From Hyphomicrobiales bacterium (lineage in GTDB: Bacteria; Pseudomonadota; Alphaproteobacteria; Rhizobiales; Beijerinckiaceae), in the NCBI GenBank assembly GCA_025358745.1, contig JANYIH010000022.1, forward strand, positions 1-40,171: DNA of 40,171 bases. The letters run 5' to 3'. Both the position numbers and the translations under genes were made by a program. Under the pieces are notes generated by a model, which was not told where the DNA came from, ran no database searches, and saw only the letters and a list, made by a program, of their open reading frames with translations. Positions 1 through 8,938 of this stretch are shown here, in pieces (the first letter of the stretch is position 1; every line of letters begins with the position of its first letter).

Positions 1-1891
1 ACCCCTGCCCGAGCTTGGTGATCATGCCGGCGCTGTTGCGCGCGGCAATGACGGCCAGGCCCGTGACGTCGATCCCGTAGCCGGGGTGGGCCGCGCGGAC
101 GGGCGCCAGCCCGCGGTCGAGCGCGTTGACCACGGGCAGCAATTCGCTGGCGTCCTTGTCGGGAATGCGCCCGGCCACGAGTTCGGACTGGCCGTCGGCT
201 GCGAGGAAGCGGCGGGTGAGGAATTTCGGCAGGATGTCGACATAGGATTTCATGCTGGCGACGTCGGTCTCGCCGAGTTTCTCTTTCAGCCAGTTGCGCA
301 GCGTTTGCATCGACCAGACATTGCCGAGCCCGGCTTGCGCCTCGACCACCCCGTGCACCTGCGCCAGCACGTCGAGCGTCTCCGGGGAATAGACGCCCTG
401 GCCCTTGGGGAACGTTATCATCACGTCGACCGGATTGGCGCCGGCGAGCTTGGCGTCGATCCGGTTGATCGCGTCAATGGCGTGCTCGCGGTCGGGCGCC
501 TGATCGGCCAGCCGGTAGCGCGGTTCGAGATCGAAATAGGCCAGGCTCAGCAAGATCAGAACGGCCAGCGCGCCCAGGCTCGCCAGCCCCGGCCGTCGCG
601 TCATGCGGTCGGCGATCCAGTCGCAGAAGCCGCGCAGCGCGTTGACGCCGGTGTCGACGCTGGACAGGCTCGCCACCCGCGCCCCCGTCGGCGCCATCAG
701 CATGCCCAGAGCCGGCAGCACCGCCAGCACCGTCACGAGCGCAATTCCCATGCCGATCACGCCGGCCAGGCCAAAGGCGCGGATCATGTCGGAATCGGAA
801 AGGCGCAGCGCCATGAACGACAGCGCGCCGGTCGCGTGGGTCAGCACGCAGGCCGGACCGACGGTGTAAATCGCCGAGCCGAACGCGCTCGCGCGATCGT
901 CGCCTTGGATCAGCCGGTCGCGCGCGGCGAAGGTGAGTTGCATCGAGTCGGAAAAGCTGATCACCATGATGAGCGGCGTCATCACGTTCAGGAACATGTT
1001 GAGCTTAAGACCGAGCCATCCGATTGCGCCCAGCGCCAGCGCGATCGACAGCAGCGGCGGCGCGGTGGCGATGACGAGAAACGACAGCCGCCGGAAAAAC
1101 AGGATCGCCACCAGACAGCCGATCGCGAAGCCGACCGCGTTATAGGCGATGCGGTCGCGTTCGACCGCCTGCCGGATCTGCAATTGCATGATCGGCACGC
1201 CGGAAAGCTGCGCGTCGAGCCCCACGCCTTGCAGATCCTCCTCCATCGTCTTGCGAATCTCGCCGACCACCGAGGCGAGCTTGCCGGCCTGGGTCGCCGC
1301 CGGATCGAGCGACATCACGACCAGCGTCAGCGTGCCGTCTTCCGACAGCAGCTTGCCGCGGATGAGGTCGTTATCCCTAAGGTTCTGCACCAGCGCGTCA
1401 TAGGCCGGCCCTTCGGGCAGATCCTCGGGAAACACCGGTTTCGGCAGTCCGCCCTGGGCGGCCGGCTGGCGCGCGGAGAACAGCGAGACCAGGCCGGAAT
1501 CGCCGTCGACCAGCTGCAAATCCGTCACCAGCCGACGCAACGCCTCGATCTGCGCCCGGCCGAGCAGGTTCTTGCCTTCGACAACGACCAACACGTCAAA
1601 TTCGTTCGACGGGAAAGTCTTGGATTCTTTCTCGAATTGTCTGAATTCCGGCGTCTCGGCGCGGAACAGTTCGCTTAAGGAATCATCGACCTTGAGGCGG
1701 CCGATCCCCATTACGGCGACGACCACCAGCAGCGCCAGCGCGATCAGCGTCGGCACGGGCGCGCGCAATCCGATAAGCCCCAGGCGCTCTACGCCGAAGG
1801 CGATATTGAGCCGCTCGCTCGTCCGCTCCCCTTCGCGCGCACGCCGCTTTTCGTCGCCGCCCGTATCGGTTCGCGCCTCGAACAGCCCCAT
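1..1891 (-). CDS. MMPL/RND-family transporter, partial (C-terminal end lies outside the window)
   Basis: Own reading of the minus strand from ATG at 1891 (MGLFEARTDTGGDEKRRAREGERTSERLNIAFGVERLGL...), open to the window edge. Hydrophobic segments and the GxxxDS/MQLTFAARDR region are typical of MMPL/RND permeases. The supplied track lists only antisense ORFs here because this frame has no stop in the window. Confidence 0.85.
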   Translation of the reverse strand, partial: MGLFEARTDTGGDEKRRAREGERTSERLNIAFGVERLGLIGLRAPVPTLIALALLVVVAVMGIGRLKVDDSLSELFRAETPEFRQFEKESKTFPSNEFDVLVVVEGKNLLGRAQIEALRRLVTDLQLVDGDSGLVSLFSARQPAAQGGLPKPVFPEDLPEGPAYDALVQNLRDNDLIRGKLLSEDGTLTLVVMSLDPAATQAGKLASVVGEIRKTMEEDLQGVGLDAQLSGVPIMQLQIRQAVERDRIAYNAVGFAIGCLVAILFFRRLSFLVIATAPPLLSIALALGAIGWLGLKLNMFLNVMTPLIMVISFSDSMQLTFAARDRLIQGDDRASAFGSAIYTVGPACVLTHATGALSFMALRLSDSDMIRAFGLAGVIGMGIALVTVLAVLPALGMLMAPTGARVASLSSVDTGVNALRGFCDWIADRMTRRPGLASLGALAVLILLSLAYFDLEPRYRLADQAPDREHAIDAINRIDAKLAGANPVDVMITFPKGQGVYSPETLDVLAQVHGVVEAQAGLGNVWSMQTLRNWLKEKLGETDVASMKSYVDILPKFLTRRFLAADGQSELVAGRIPDKDASELLPVVNALDRGLAPVRAAHPGYGIDVTGLAVIAARNSAGMITKLGQG

Positions 1892-2254
1892 TCCCTCACG
1901 CCTCGCGCCGCTTCGCCCAGTCGAACACGTCCACGCCGGGACTCTTGCCGCGAACTATGTTAGCACGCGTTACAGGCATGCCGGTGGTTACGGCAAAATC
2001 GCGCGCGAAGGAAGGGGCGTCCGGTCGGACGCGCTCGCATGTTCGCAACCTATCTCAAGAAATGCAGCGCACATTTGTGTGATAATGGAAGGCGTTATCC
2101 ATGTGCGAGTGTTGCCGCCCGCGCCATTACTGCCTATAAGGCCGCCGTAATGAAGGACCGCCGGAATAGGCGGGAGGGGGGTCCTTGCCATGTCTGACTG
2201 TGAATGCGCAGGCTCCAAGCGGGCGCGGCGGTCGTTAATTTGTCGAGGCTCGTA

Positions 2255-3415
2255 ATGCGCATTCCGTTTCACAAGGAATTGAAAATCGGCGGCTATATTC
2301 TCAAGCAGAAGATGCTGGGAAATAAGCACTATCCGCTGGTTTTGATGCTGGAGCCGCTGTTTCGCTGCAACCTCGCCTGCGCCGGCTGCGGCAAGATCGA
2401 TTATCCCGCGCCGATCCTGAACCAGCGCCTCAGCGTGAAGGAGTGCCTCGACGCGGTCGACGAATGCGGCGCGCCCGTCGTTGCCATTCCCGGCGGCGAA
2501 CCGTTGATCCACAAGGAGATCGGCGAGATCGTCGAGGGCATCGTCGCGCGCAAGAAATTCGTCTCGCTTTGCACCAACGCGCTGCTGCTCGAGAAGAAGC
2601 TGCATCTTCTGAAGCCCTCGCCCTATCTCACAATCACCGTCCATCTCGACGGCATGAAGGAGCAGCACGACCGCGCCGTCAGCCAGGACGGCGTGTTCGA
2701 GATCGCGGTGCAGGCGATTAAGGCGGCCAAGGCCGCCGGCCACAACGTCAACGTCAATGCGACCATCTTCGACAACCAGACGCCGGAGGAGATCGCCGGC
2801 TTCCTCGACCTCGCCCGCGATCTCAAGGTGGGCGTGTCGATCTCGCCCGGCTACGCCTACGAGCGCGCGCCCGACCAGCAGCACTTCCTCCAGCGCCGCA
2901 ACACCAAGGAGCTGTTCCGCAGCGTGTTCGCGCTCGGCAAGGGCCGCAAGTGGACGATCGAGCACTCGCCGCTCTATCTCGACTTCCTCGCCGGCAATCA
3001 GGAATATCTGTGCACCCCCTGGGGCATGCCGACCCGCAACGTGTTCGGCTGGCAGAAGCCCTGCTATCTCGTCGGCGAAGGGTTCGTCTCCTCCTACAAG
3101 GAACTGATCGAGACGACCGACTGGGACAGCTACGGCACCGGCCGCTACGAGAAATGCGCCAACTGCATGGCCCATTGCGGCTACGAGCCGACCGCGGCCG
3201 ACCACGCCGTGCGCAATCCCCTCAAGGCGGTGATGGTCGCCATCCGTGGCCCGCGCACTTCGGGCCCCATGGCGCCGGAGATCTCGATGGCCAAGCAGCG
3301 GCCGGCCGACTACGTCCATGCGCGCCACGTCGACACCATGCTGGCCAAGCTGGAGGCGGAGACCCGAGCCGCGCCGCCGGCCCGTTCGCGTCGCTCGGCG
3401 CCGGCGGCGGAGTGA
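2255..3415 (+). CDS. hpnH: Radical SAM adenosyl-hopene transferase HpnH
   Basis: MRIPFHKELKIGGYILKQKMLGNKHYPLVLMLEPLFRCNLACAGCGKIDYP; radical-SAM CxxxCxxC (CNLACAGC). Start set at 2255 rather than the ORF start 2204. Confidence 0.93.
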   Translation: MRIPFHKELKIGGYILKQKMLGNKHYPLVLMLEPLFRCNLACAGCGKIDYPAPILNQRLSVKECLDAVDECGAPVVAIPGGEPLIHKEIGEIVEGIVARKKFVSLCTNALLLEKKLHLLKPSPYLTITVHLDGMKEQHDRAVSQDGVFEIAVQAIKAAKAAGHNVNVNATIFDNQTPEEIAGFLDLARDLKVGVSISPGYAYERAPDQQHFLQRRNTKELFRSVFALGKGRKWTIEHSPLYLDFLAGNQEYLCTPWGMPTRNVFGWQKPCYLVGEGFVSSYKELIETTDWDSYGTGRYEKCANCMAHCGYEPTAADHAVRNPLKAVMVAIRGPRTSGPMAPEISMAKQRPADYVHARHVDTMLAKLEAETRAAPPARSRRSAPAAE

Positions 3416-3473
3416 GGCCGCCCGGCCGACGCTCGCCGCCGACTTCACCTGACCTAGGAGCTAACGCTCAACC

Positions 3474-6065
3474 ATGCTGACGAAATTCATCAGCAGGATC
3501 GTCGATCTCTGTCTGCGTTTTCCACGTAGCGTCGTCATCGCCGGCCTCCTGCTCGCTCTCGCCGGGAGCGTCTATGCCGCGACCCATTTCGCAATCACGT
3601 CGGACATCGACTCGCTGCTCTCGAAGGATCTGCCATGGCGCCAGCGTGGCATCGTGTTCGAGAACGCCTTCCGCCGATTTGAGATCGTCAACGTCGTCAT
3701 CGACGCGCCGACGCCCGAGCTGACCTCGGCGGCGACCGAAGCGCTGACCAGCGCGCTCAAGCAGGACACGACGCATTTCAAATCGGCCACCAATTCGAGC
3801 GCGGCCGGATTCTTCAGCCGCAACGGCCTGCTGTTCCTGCCCCAAGACCAGCTCAAGCAGAGCCTCGACGGGCTCGTGCAGGGCGAGGCCCTGATCTCCG
3901 ATCTCGGCCAGGACCCGAGCCTGCGCGGCCTCGTCTCGGCGGCCGAGGATACGCTGATCGGCGTCAACCAGCACAAGCTCGAACTCGACGCCACGGCGAC
4001 GCTGTTGGGCAAGGTGGCGCAGACGATTGAGGACATTCTCGCCGGCAAGCCCGCCAGCTTCTCGTGGCGCGCGCAGATGTCGGGCCATGCGCCGTCCTCG
4101 CTCGAACTGCGCGGCTTCATCGAGGTGCGCCCGGTGCTCGATTTCAAGTCGGTCGAGCCCGGCCACGAGGCGACGCAGGCCCTGCGCGCCATCGCCGCGC
4201 AGGTCGCGCCCGCCTACCAGGCGCGGGTGCGCCTGACCGGCCCGGTCGCCATGGCCGACGAGGAATTCGCCACCATCAAGGAAAACGCCGTCCTCAACGG
4301 CTCGATCACCTTCGCCATCGTGCTGCTGATCCTGTGGATGGCGCTGCGCTCGTTCAAACTGATGTTCGCGGTGTTCGTCAATCTGCTGGTGGGGCTGCCG
4401 ATCACCGCCGCGGTCGGCCTGTTGCTGGTCGGCACGTTCAACCTGATCTCGGTCTATTTCGCGGTGCTGTTCGTGGGCATCGGCATCGACTTTTCGATCC
4501 AGTACAGCGTGCGCTATCGCGCCGAGCGGCACGACAACCCCAACCTGCGCGAGGCGATCCGCGCCGCCGGTCACTATGTCGCCGCCCCGCTGACGTTGGC
4601 GGGCGTGGCGACCGCGCTCGGCTTCTTCTCGTTCCTGCCGACCCACTACAAAGGCGTCTCGGAACTCGGGATCATCGCCGGCTGCGGCATGCTGATCGCT
4701 TACGCCACCAGCGTTACCGTGCTGCCCGCGCTGATCTCGCTGCTCAACCCCAAAGGCGAGCCGGAGCCGCTCGGCTACACCGCGCTGGCGCCGCTCGACG
4801 CGTTTCTCGACCGCAACCGCTTCGCCGTCCTCTATGGCGTGATCGGAACGGTCGTCATCCTGCTGCCCGCGCTGTTCTGGCTGCGTTTCGACTTCAATCC
4901 GATCAACCTGCGCAATCCGCACACGGAATCGATCGCGACCTATCTCGACCTGAAGAAAGACCCGGCGACCAATCTCAACGCGCTCGAAGCGCTGGCCCCC
5001 GATCTCGACGCCGCCAACGCCATCGCCGCCAAAGTGTCGAAGCTGCCGGAGGTGTCGCGCGCCACGACCCTGTCGTTCTTCATTCCGCCCGATCAGGACA
5101 AGCGCCTGCCCGAGATCGCGCAGGCCGGCAAGGCGCTGGCCGGCGCGTTCGATCCCGCCAACGCGCTCGCCCCTCCGACCGACAAGGAGAACGTCGAAGC
5201 GCTGACCGATCTCGCCTCGCGGCTGGAGGATTCGGCCAAGGAGAACCCCGGCGCCGGCGCGCCGGCGGCCAAGTCGCTCGCCGCCGCGCTCGGCGGCCTC
5301 GCCAGGGCCGACGTCAAATTTCGCGAACGGGCCGACGAGGTGTTCGTCGCTCCGCTGAAACGCGATCTCGCCGCGCTGAAAGCGACGCTCGCGGGCGAGC
5401 AGGTCACGCGCGACAATCTGCCCAAGGACCTCGTCGCGGACTGGATCACGCCCGACCGCCGCGCCCGCGTGTCGATCGCGCCGAGCGCCGATCCCAACGA
5501 CAACGACGCCATGCGCAAGTTCGCCAAGTCCGTTCTCGCCGTCGAGCCCGACGTGACGCAAGGGCCGGTGACGATCCTGGAGGCGAGCGACACGGTGCTG
5601 AACGCCTTCATCGAAGCGGGCGTGCTGGCGCTGGCGTCGATCGCCCTGCTGCTGTGGCTGGTGCTCGGCCGGCTGTCGGACATGCTGATGACGCTGATCC
5701 CGCTCAGCATGGCCGGCCTGGTGACGATGGAAATTTGCGCGCTGATCGGCTGGCCGCTCAATTTCGCCAACATAATCGCGTTCCCCTTGCTGCTTGGCGT
5801 GGGGGTCGCGTTCAAGATCTACTACATCATGGCCTGGCGCGACGGCGTGACCCATCTGTTGCAGACGAGCCTGACGCGGGCGGTGATCTACAGCGCGATG
5901 ACGACGGCGGTGGCGTTCGGCAGCCTGATGTTCTCCTCCCATCCGGGGACGGCGAGCATGGGGCGGCTGTTGGCCCTGTCGCTGGTGACGACTTTGTGCG
6001 CGGCGGTGTTGTTTCAGCCCATCCTGATGGGCAAGCCGCGTCAGGCGGCGCCCGGTTCGCACTAG
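3474..6065 (+). CDS. hpnN: Hopanoid transporter HpnN (RND/MMPL family)
   Basis: 863 aa, RND topology (two large periplasmic loops, two TM bundles), N-terminus MLTKFISRIVDLCLRFPRSVV...ITSDIDSLLSKDLPWRQR, directly downstream of hpnH. Confidence 0.88.
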   Translation: MLTKFISRIVDLCLRFPRSVVIAGLLLALAGSVYAATHFAITSDIDSLLSKDLPWRQRGIVFENAFRRFEIVNVVIDAPTPELTSAATEALTSALKQDTTHFKSATNSSAAGFFSRNGLLFLPQDQLKQSLDGLVQGEALISDLGQDPSLRGLVSAAEDTLIGVNQHKLELDATATLLGKVAQTIEDILAGKPASFSWRAQMSGHAPSSLELRGFIEVRPVLDFKSVEPGHEATQALRAIAAQVAPAYQARVRLTGPVAMADEEFATIKENAVLNGSITFAIVLLILWMALRSFKLMFAVFVNLLVGLPITAAVGLLLVGTFNLISVYFAVLFVGIGIDFSIQYSVRYRAERHDNPNLREAIRAAGHYVAAPLTLAGVATALGFFSFLPTHYKGVSELGIIAGCGMLIAYATSVTVLPALISLLNPKGEPEPLGYTALAPLDAFLDRNRFAVLYGVIGTVVILLPALFWLRFDFNPINLRNPHTESIATYLDLKKDPATNLNALEALAPDLDAANAIAAKVSKLPEVSRATTLSFFIPPDQDKRLPEIAQAGKALAGAFDPANALAPPTDKENVEALTDLASRLEDSAKENPGAGAPAAKSLAAALGGLARADVKFRERADEVFVAPLKRDLAALKATLAGEQVTRDNLPKDLVADWITPDRRARVSIAPSADPNDNDAMRKFAKSVLAVEPDVTQGPVTILEASDTVLNAFIEAGVLALASIALLLWLVLGRLSDMLMTLIPLSMAGLVTMEICALIGWPLNFANIIAFPLLLGVGVAFKIYYIMAWRDGVTHLLQTSLTRAVIYSAMTTAVAFGSLMFSSHPGTASMGRLLALSLVTTLCAAVLFQPILMGKPRQAAPGSH

Positions 6066-6087
6066 TATTGGCGAGGAGACGCAGGCA

Positions 6088-6300
6088 ATGAAGGCCATTT
6101 TGACAGCGTTGGCGCTGATTTGCGTGGGGGCGGCGGCGCAGGCGGCCGGCTCCAGGGAGGAGCAGGCGGCCTGTCGTCCTGACGTGCGGAAGTTATGCGG
6201 CCATATCGGCAAGGGCGACGATGCGAAATACAAGGAGTGTTTGCAGACGCATTTCTCGGAATTGTCGCAAAAGTGCCAACAAGTCTTGATGAACCATTAG
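6088..6300 (+). CDS. Small secreted cysteine-rich repeat protein (GLG1/PF00839-like)
   Basis: 70 aa with signal peptide (MKAILTALALICVGAAAQAA), then CRPDVRKLC...ECLQTHFSELSQKC; four Cys in the spacing typical of GLG1-type Cys-rich repeats. Starts 22 nt after hpnN. Confidence 0.75.
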   Translation: MKAILTALALICVGAAAQAAGSREEQAACRPDVRKLCGHIGKGDDAKYKECLQTHFSELSQKCQQVLMNH

Positions 6301-6392
6301 AATCAGCAATAAAACCCACTTGCCGGGGGGAACGAATTTCGCGCTCGATCCTTGTTTTTCCGGGCGTTGCCCTAACTCTTCAGGAGACCTTG

Positions 6393-6662
6393 ATGATTTC
6401 TCGTGCGACCGCCTTCATTTGGCTCGCTTTGGCGGCGACGCCGGCGCTGGCCGACGAACCGTTCAAATACAATTCCGCGCAGAAGGACGCCTGCATGCCC
6501 GATGTCCGCAAATACTGCAAGGACGTGCACCCGCCGAAAGGCGCCGACGAGTTGGCGGTGCAGACGATGTTTCAGGCCTGCCTCAACAAGCACCGCGACA
6601 ACGCGCGGCCTGACCACCTTTCGCAAAAATGCCTCGACCTGTTTACAGAATACGGTCGCTGA
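6393..6662 (+). CDS. Small secreted cysteine-rich repeat protein, paralog of the preceding gene
   Basis: MISRATAFIWLALAATPALA signal peptide, then CMPDVRKYC...ACLNKHRDNARPDHLSQKC, the same C-x7-C...CL...LSQKC pattern as 6088..6300. Internal start 6393 of ORF 6195..6662. Confidence 0.75.
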   Translation: MISRATAFIWLALAATPALADEPFKYNSAQKDACMPDVRKYCKDVHPPKGADELAVQTMFQACLNKHRDNARPDHLSQKCLDLFTEYGR

Positions 6663-6717
6663 CGAAGCGTCGGCCCGTCGCGAGCCGGGCCGACCCCTTT
6701 TTCGGAGTGCGTATGCA

Positions 6718-7359
6718 ATGAAATGGATATCAGCCCTTGCCTTGGCCATGCTCTTTGCGATGGCGACATTCGCCCGCGCCGAGGCGCCCACCGCCGCCGG
6801 CTTCTGGGAAGCCAAGGACGACGACGGCTTCACCAACGCCTGGTTCATGTTCACCGAGAAGGACGGCGTCTTTTCGGCGCGGCTCGTCAAAGGGTTCAAA
6901 AAGCCCGGCGACACCAAGAAGATCGAGACGATCTGCCACAAATGCCCCGGCGATAAAAAGGGCGCCCACATCATGGGGCTCACTCTGTTCTACGGCATGA
7001 AGCAGGACGGCCTCAAATATCGCGGCGGCAGCGTGATCGACCCGCGCGACGGCTCCGTCTATCACGCCCAGATGGACCTCAGCGAGGACGGGCAGGAGCT
7101 ATCCGTGCGCGGCTATCTCGGCATTCCCATGCTGGGCAAGACGCAGGTCTGGCATAAGCTGCCCGACGACGCGATGAAGAAAGAAGACATTCCGAAAGAG
7201 ATTTACGCCGACGGCTCGTCCCCGGTTGAAGACGCCGCCGCGGAGAAGCCCAAAGGCTCGCACAGCGTCGACAAGCCGAAGGCGCACAAGAAGCCCAAGG
7301 CCGAGAAGGCGAAAGCGGAGCCGACCGAGCCCGACGCGGCTCCCGCGCCGGCCCAGTAA
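6718..7359 (+). CDS. DUF2147 family secreted protein with Lys/Pro/Ala-rich C-terminal tail
   Basis: MKWISALALAMLFAMATFARAEAPTAAGFWEAKDDDGFTNAWFMFTEKDGVFSARLVKG...; tail EKPKGSHSVDKPKAHKKPKAEKAKAEPTEPDAAPAPAQ. Internal start of ORF 6403..7359. Confidence 0.78.
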   Translation: MKWISALALAMLFAMATFARAEAPTAAGFWEAKDDDGFTNAWFMFTEKDGVFSARLVKGFKKPGDTKKIETICHKCPGDKKGAHIMGLTLFYGMKQDGLKYRGGSVIDPRDGSVYHAQMDLSEDGQELSVRGYLGIPMLGKTQVWHKLPDDAMKKEDIPKEIYADGSSPVEDAAAEKPKGSHSVDKPKAHKKPKAEKAKAEPTEPDAAPAPAQ

Positions 7360-7361
7360 GC

Positions 7362-7613
7362 CTATTCCCAGCGCTGGAACCAGGCCGGCCCGACGACGTA
7401 GTTGGGCCGCTTGGTGTCGGTGAAATAGAGGTTGTCGCCGCCGGGATTGCGATCCGAGCCGTGATCGACATAGACGGGGAAGTTCGCCGGCCGCTCCGTG
7501 CGGGCGTGGACCGCGTGCCGATGTTTGAGCTTCGCCTGCGCCGGCGCTGCGGCGAAGGCGGCGAGGCCGAGAACGGCGGCTAACCCTGATAAGACTCGGC
7601 GCGACGGCGTCAT
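7362..7613 (-). CDS. Small secreted hypothetical protein
   Basis: MTPSRRVLSGLAAVLGLAAFAAAPAQA signal peptide followed by KLKHRHAVHARTERPANFPVYVDHGSDRNPGGDNLYFTDTKRPNYVVGPAWFQRWE. Confidence 0.6.
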   Translation of the reverse strand: MTPSRRVLSGLAAVLGLAAFAAAPAQAKLKHRHAVHARTERPANFPVYVDHGSDRNPGGDNLYFTDTKRPNYVVGPAWFQRWE

Positions 7614-7736
7614 GGAACGCTCCAAAAATGAGTTGCTTCCGGTGTAAGCCGAAGCCCGGATTTCGCAAAGCGCAAAAAGGCTTCGCTGCGCCGTTCCCCG
7701 CCGCACCGCGCCTTCGGCGCCACAGTCTCAACGCGC

Positions 7737-8297
7737 TCAACCGCCAATGGTTTCCCGCGCCGGCAGCCGACAGAAGCCCTGCGCGGGCACGTCGAGCGCG
7801 GCGTTGAACTTCGACGACAGGTTCTGGAACGCGATCAGCCCCGTCAGTTCGACGATTTCGTCCGCGCTCCAGCGCGCCCGCACCCGCTCGCGCAGCGCCT
7901 CGTCCACTCCGTTCAGCGTCATCGCCTCGGCCCATGCCAGCGCCAGTCTCTCGTCGTCGGAGAACAGCGCGCTCCCACGCCAGTCCGCCAGCGCCTCGAT
8001 TCTGTCCTGACCCACGCCGCGCTTTTGCAATGTCGCCGAATTGATGTCGACGCAAAAGGCGCAATGGTTGATCTGCGACACTCGCACCGTGACTAGCGCG
8101 CGCAACGCGGGCGCGATGGGCGAGCCGCTCCGGTTCAGCGCGCCATAGAGCAGCGCGACGCTGGCGAACACCCATTGCGAACGTCCCCACAACAGGCCGG
8201 GGTCGAGCACGCGTCCGTAGGTCCGCCTCTGCTTCCAGAAGAACAGCCGGATGAACAGGGGATAGTCGGCGAGCTTCTTGGCGCTGACGAGGCTCAT
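7737..8297 (-). CDS. ynjA: Carboxymuconolactone decarboxylase/AhpD-like protein (YnjA-like)
   Basis: CMD-family core VRVSQINHCAFCVDINSATLQKRG with CxxC; last gene of the minus-strand operon, overlapping the ATPase gene by 4 nt (8294-8297). Confidence 0.8.
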   Translation of the reverse strand: MSLVSAKKLADYPLFIRLFFWKQRRTYGRVLDPGLLWGRSQWVFASVALLYGALNRSGSPIAPALRALVTVRVSQINHCAFCVDINSATLQKRGVGQDRIEALADWRGSALFSDDERLALAWAEAMTLNGVDEALRERVRARWSADEIVELTGLIAFQNLSSKFNAALDVPAQGFCRLPARETIGG

Positions 8298-8938
8298 GGC
8301 GGGGTCCCGAGCTGGAGAATTTCACCCCCCGCCGCGTCCGCGTCGGCGGGATCGTGGGTGACGAGCACAACGGGGAGCGCGCGGCGCCGCGCGTGATCGA
8401 ACACGAAACTTCGCATGTCGCGCCGCAGCGGCGCATCGAGCTTGCCGAACGGCTCGTCCAGCAACAGCGCCTTGGGCGCGGCGACGAGGCTGCGCATCAG
8501 CGCGACGCGAGCCCGCTGCCCGCCCGAAAGCGTCGCGGGATCGCGACGCGCGAAGCCTTCGAGCCCCGCCTCGCGCAGCGCCTGCGCGACCGCTTCCCCG
8601 CGCGCTGCCCGGCTGCGAACGCCAGCGTCGAGCCCGAACGCGACATTGTCGCCGACGCTGAGATGGGGAAACAGCAGATCGTCCTGAAACATCAAGCCGA
8701 TCCCGCGTCGCTCCGGGGCCAGACCCGTCACGTCGCGTGCCCCCAGCCAGACCCGCCCGCGTGCGGCGAACACGCGTTCCAGATGGCCACCGACGAAGGC
8801 CAGCAGCGCCGACTTGCCCGACCCGCTTGGCCCCAGGATCGACAACGCCGCCCCGTCCGCGACACGGAAGCTCAACTCCCGCACGAGCGTTCGGCCGCCG
8901 ACCGCGAAGGTGACCGCCTCGACGGTGAGCCCGCTCAT
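8294..8938 (-). CDS. ynjD: ABC transporter ATP-binding protein (YnjD-like)
   Basis: Walker A GPSGSGKS, signature LSGGQRARVALMRSL, Walker B ALLLDEPFGKLD, H-loop VTHD. Start 8938 within ORF 8294..10393. Confidence 0.88.
   Translation of the reverse strand: MSGLTVEAVTFAVGGRTLVRELSFRVADGAALSILGPSGSGKSALLAFVGGHLERVFAARGRVWLGARDVTGLAPERRGIGLMFQDDLLFPHLSVGDNVAFGLDAGVRSRAARGEAVAQALREAGLEGFARRDPATLSGGQRARVALMRSLVAAPKALLLDEPFGKLDAPLRRDMRSFVFDHARRRALPVVLVTHDPADADAAGGEILQLGTPP

Noticed and set aside
86-1678. 530-aa plus-strand ORF and nested ORFs at 603, 933, 1149, 1572
   Set aside because: Antisense to the MMPL permease; His/Arg/Gln-rich composition typical of complementary frames in GC-rich DNA.
3468-6233. 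921-aa minus-strand ORF (and 1988..3448 minus, 4064..6091 plus)
   Set aside because: Shadow frames of hpnH/hpnN; no recognisable domain, Arg/Gln/His-biased.
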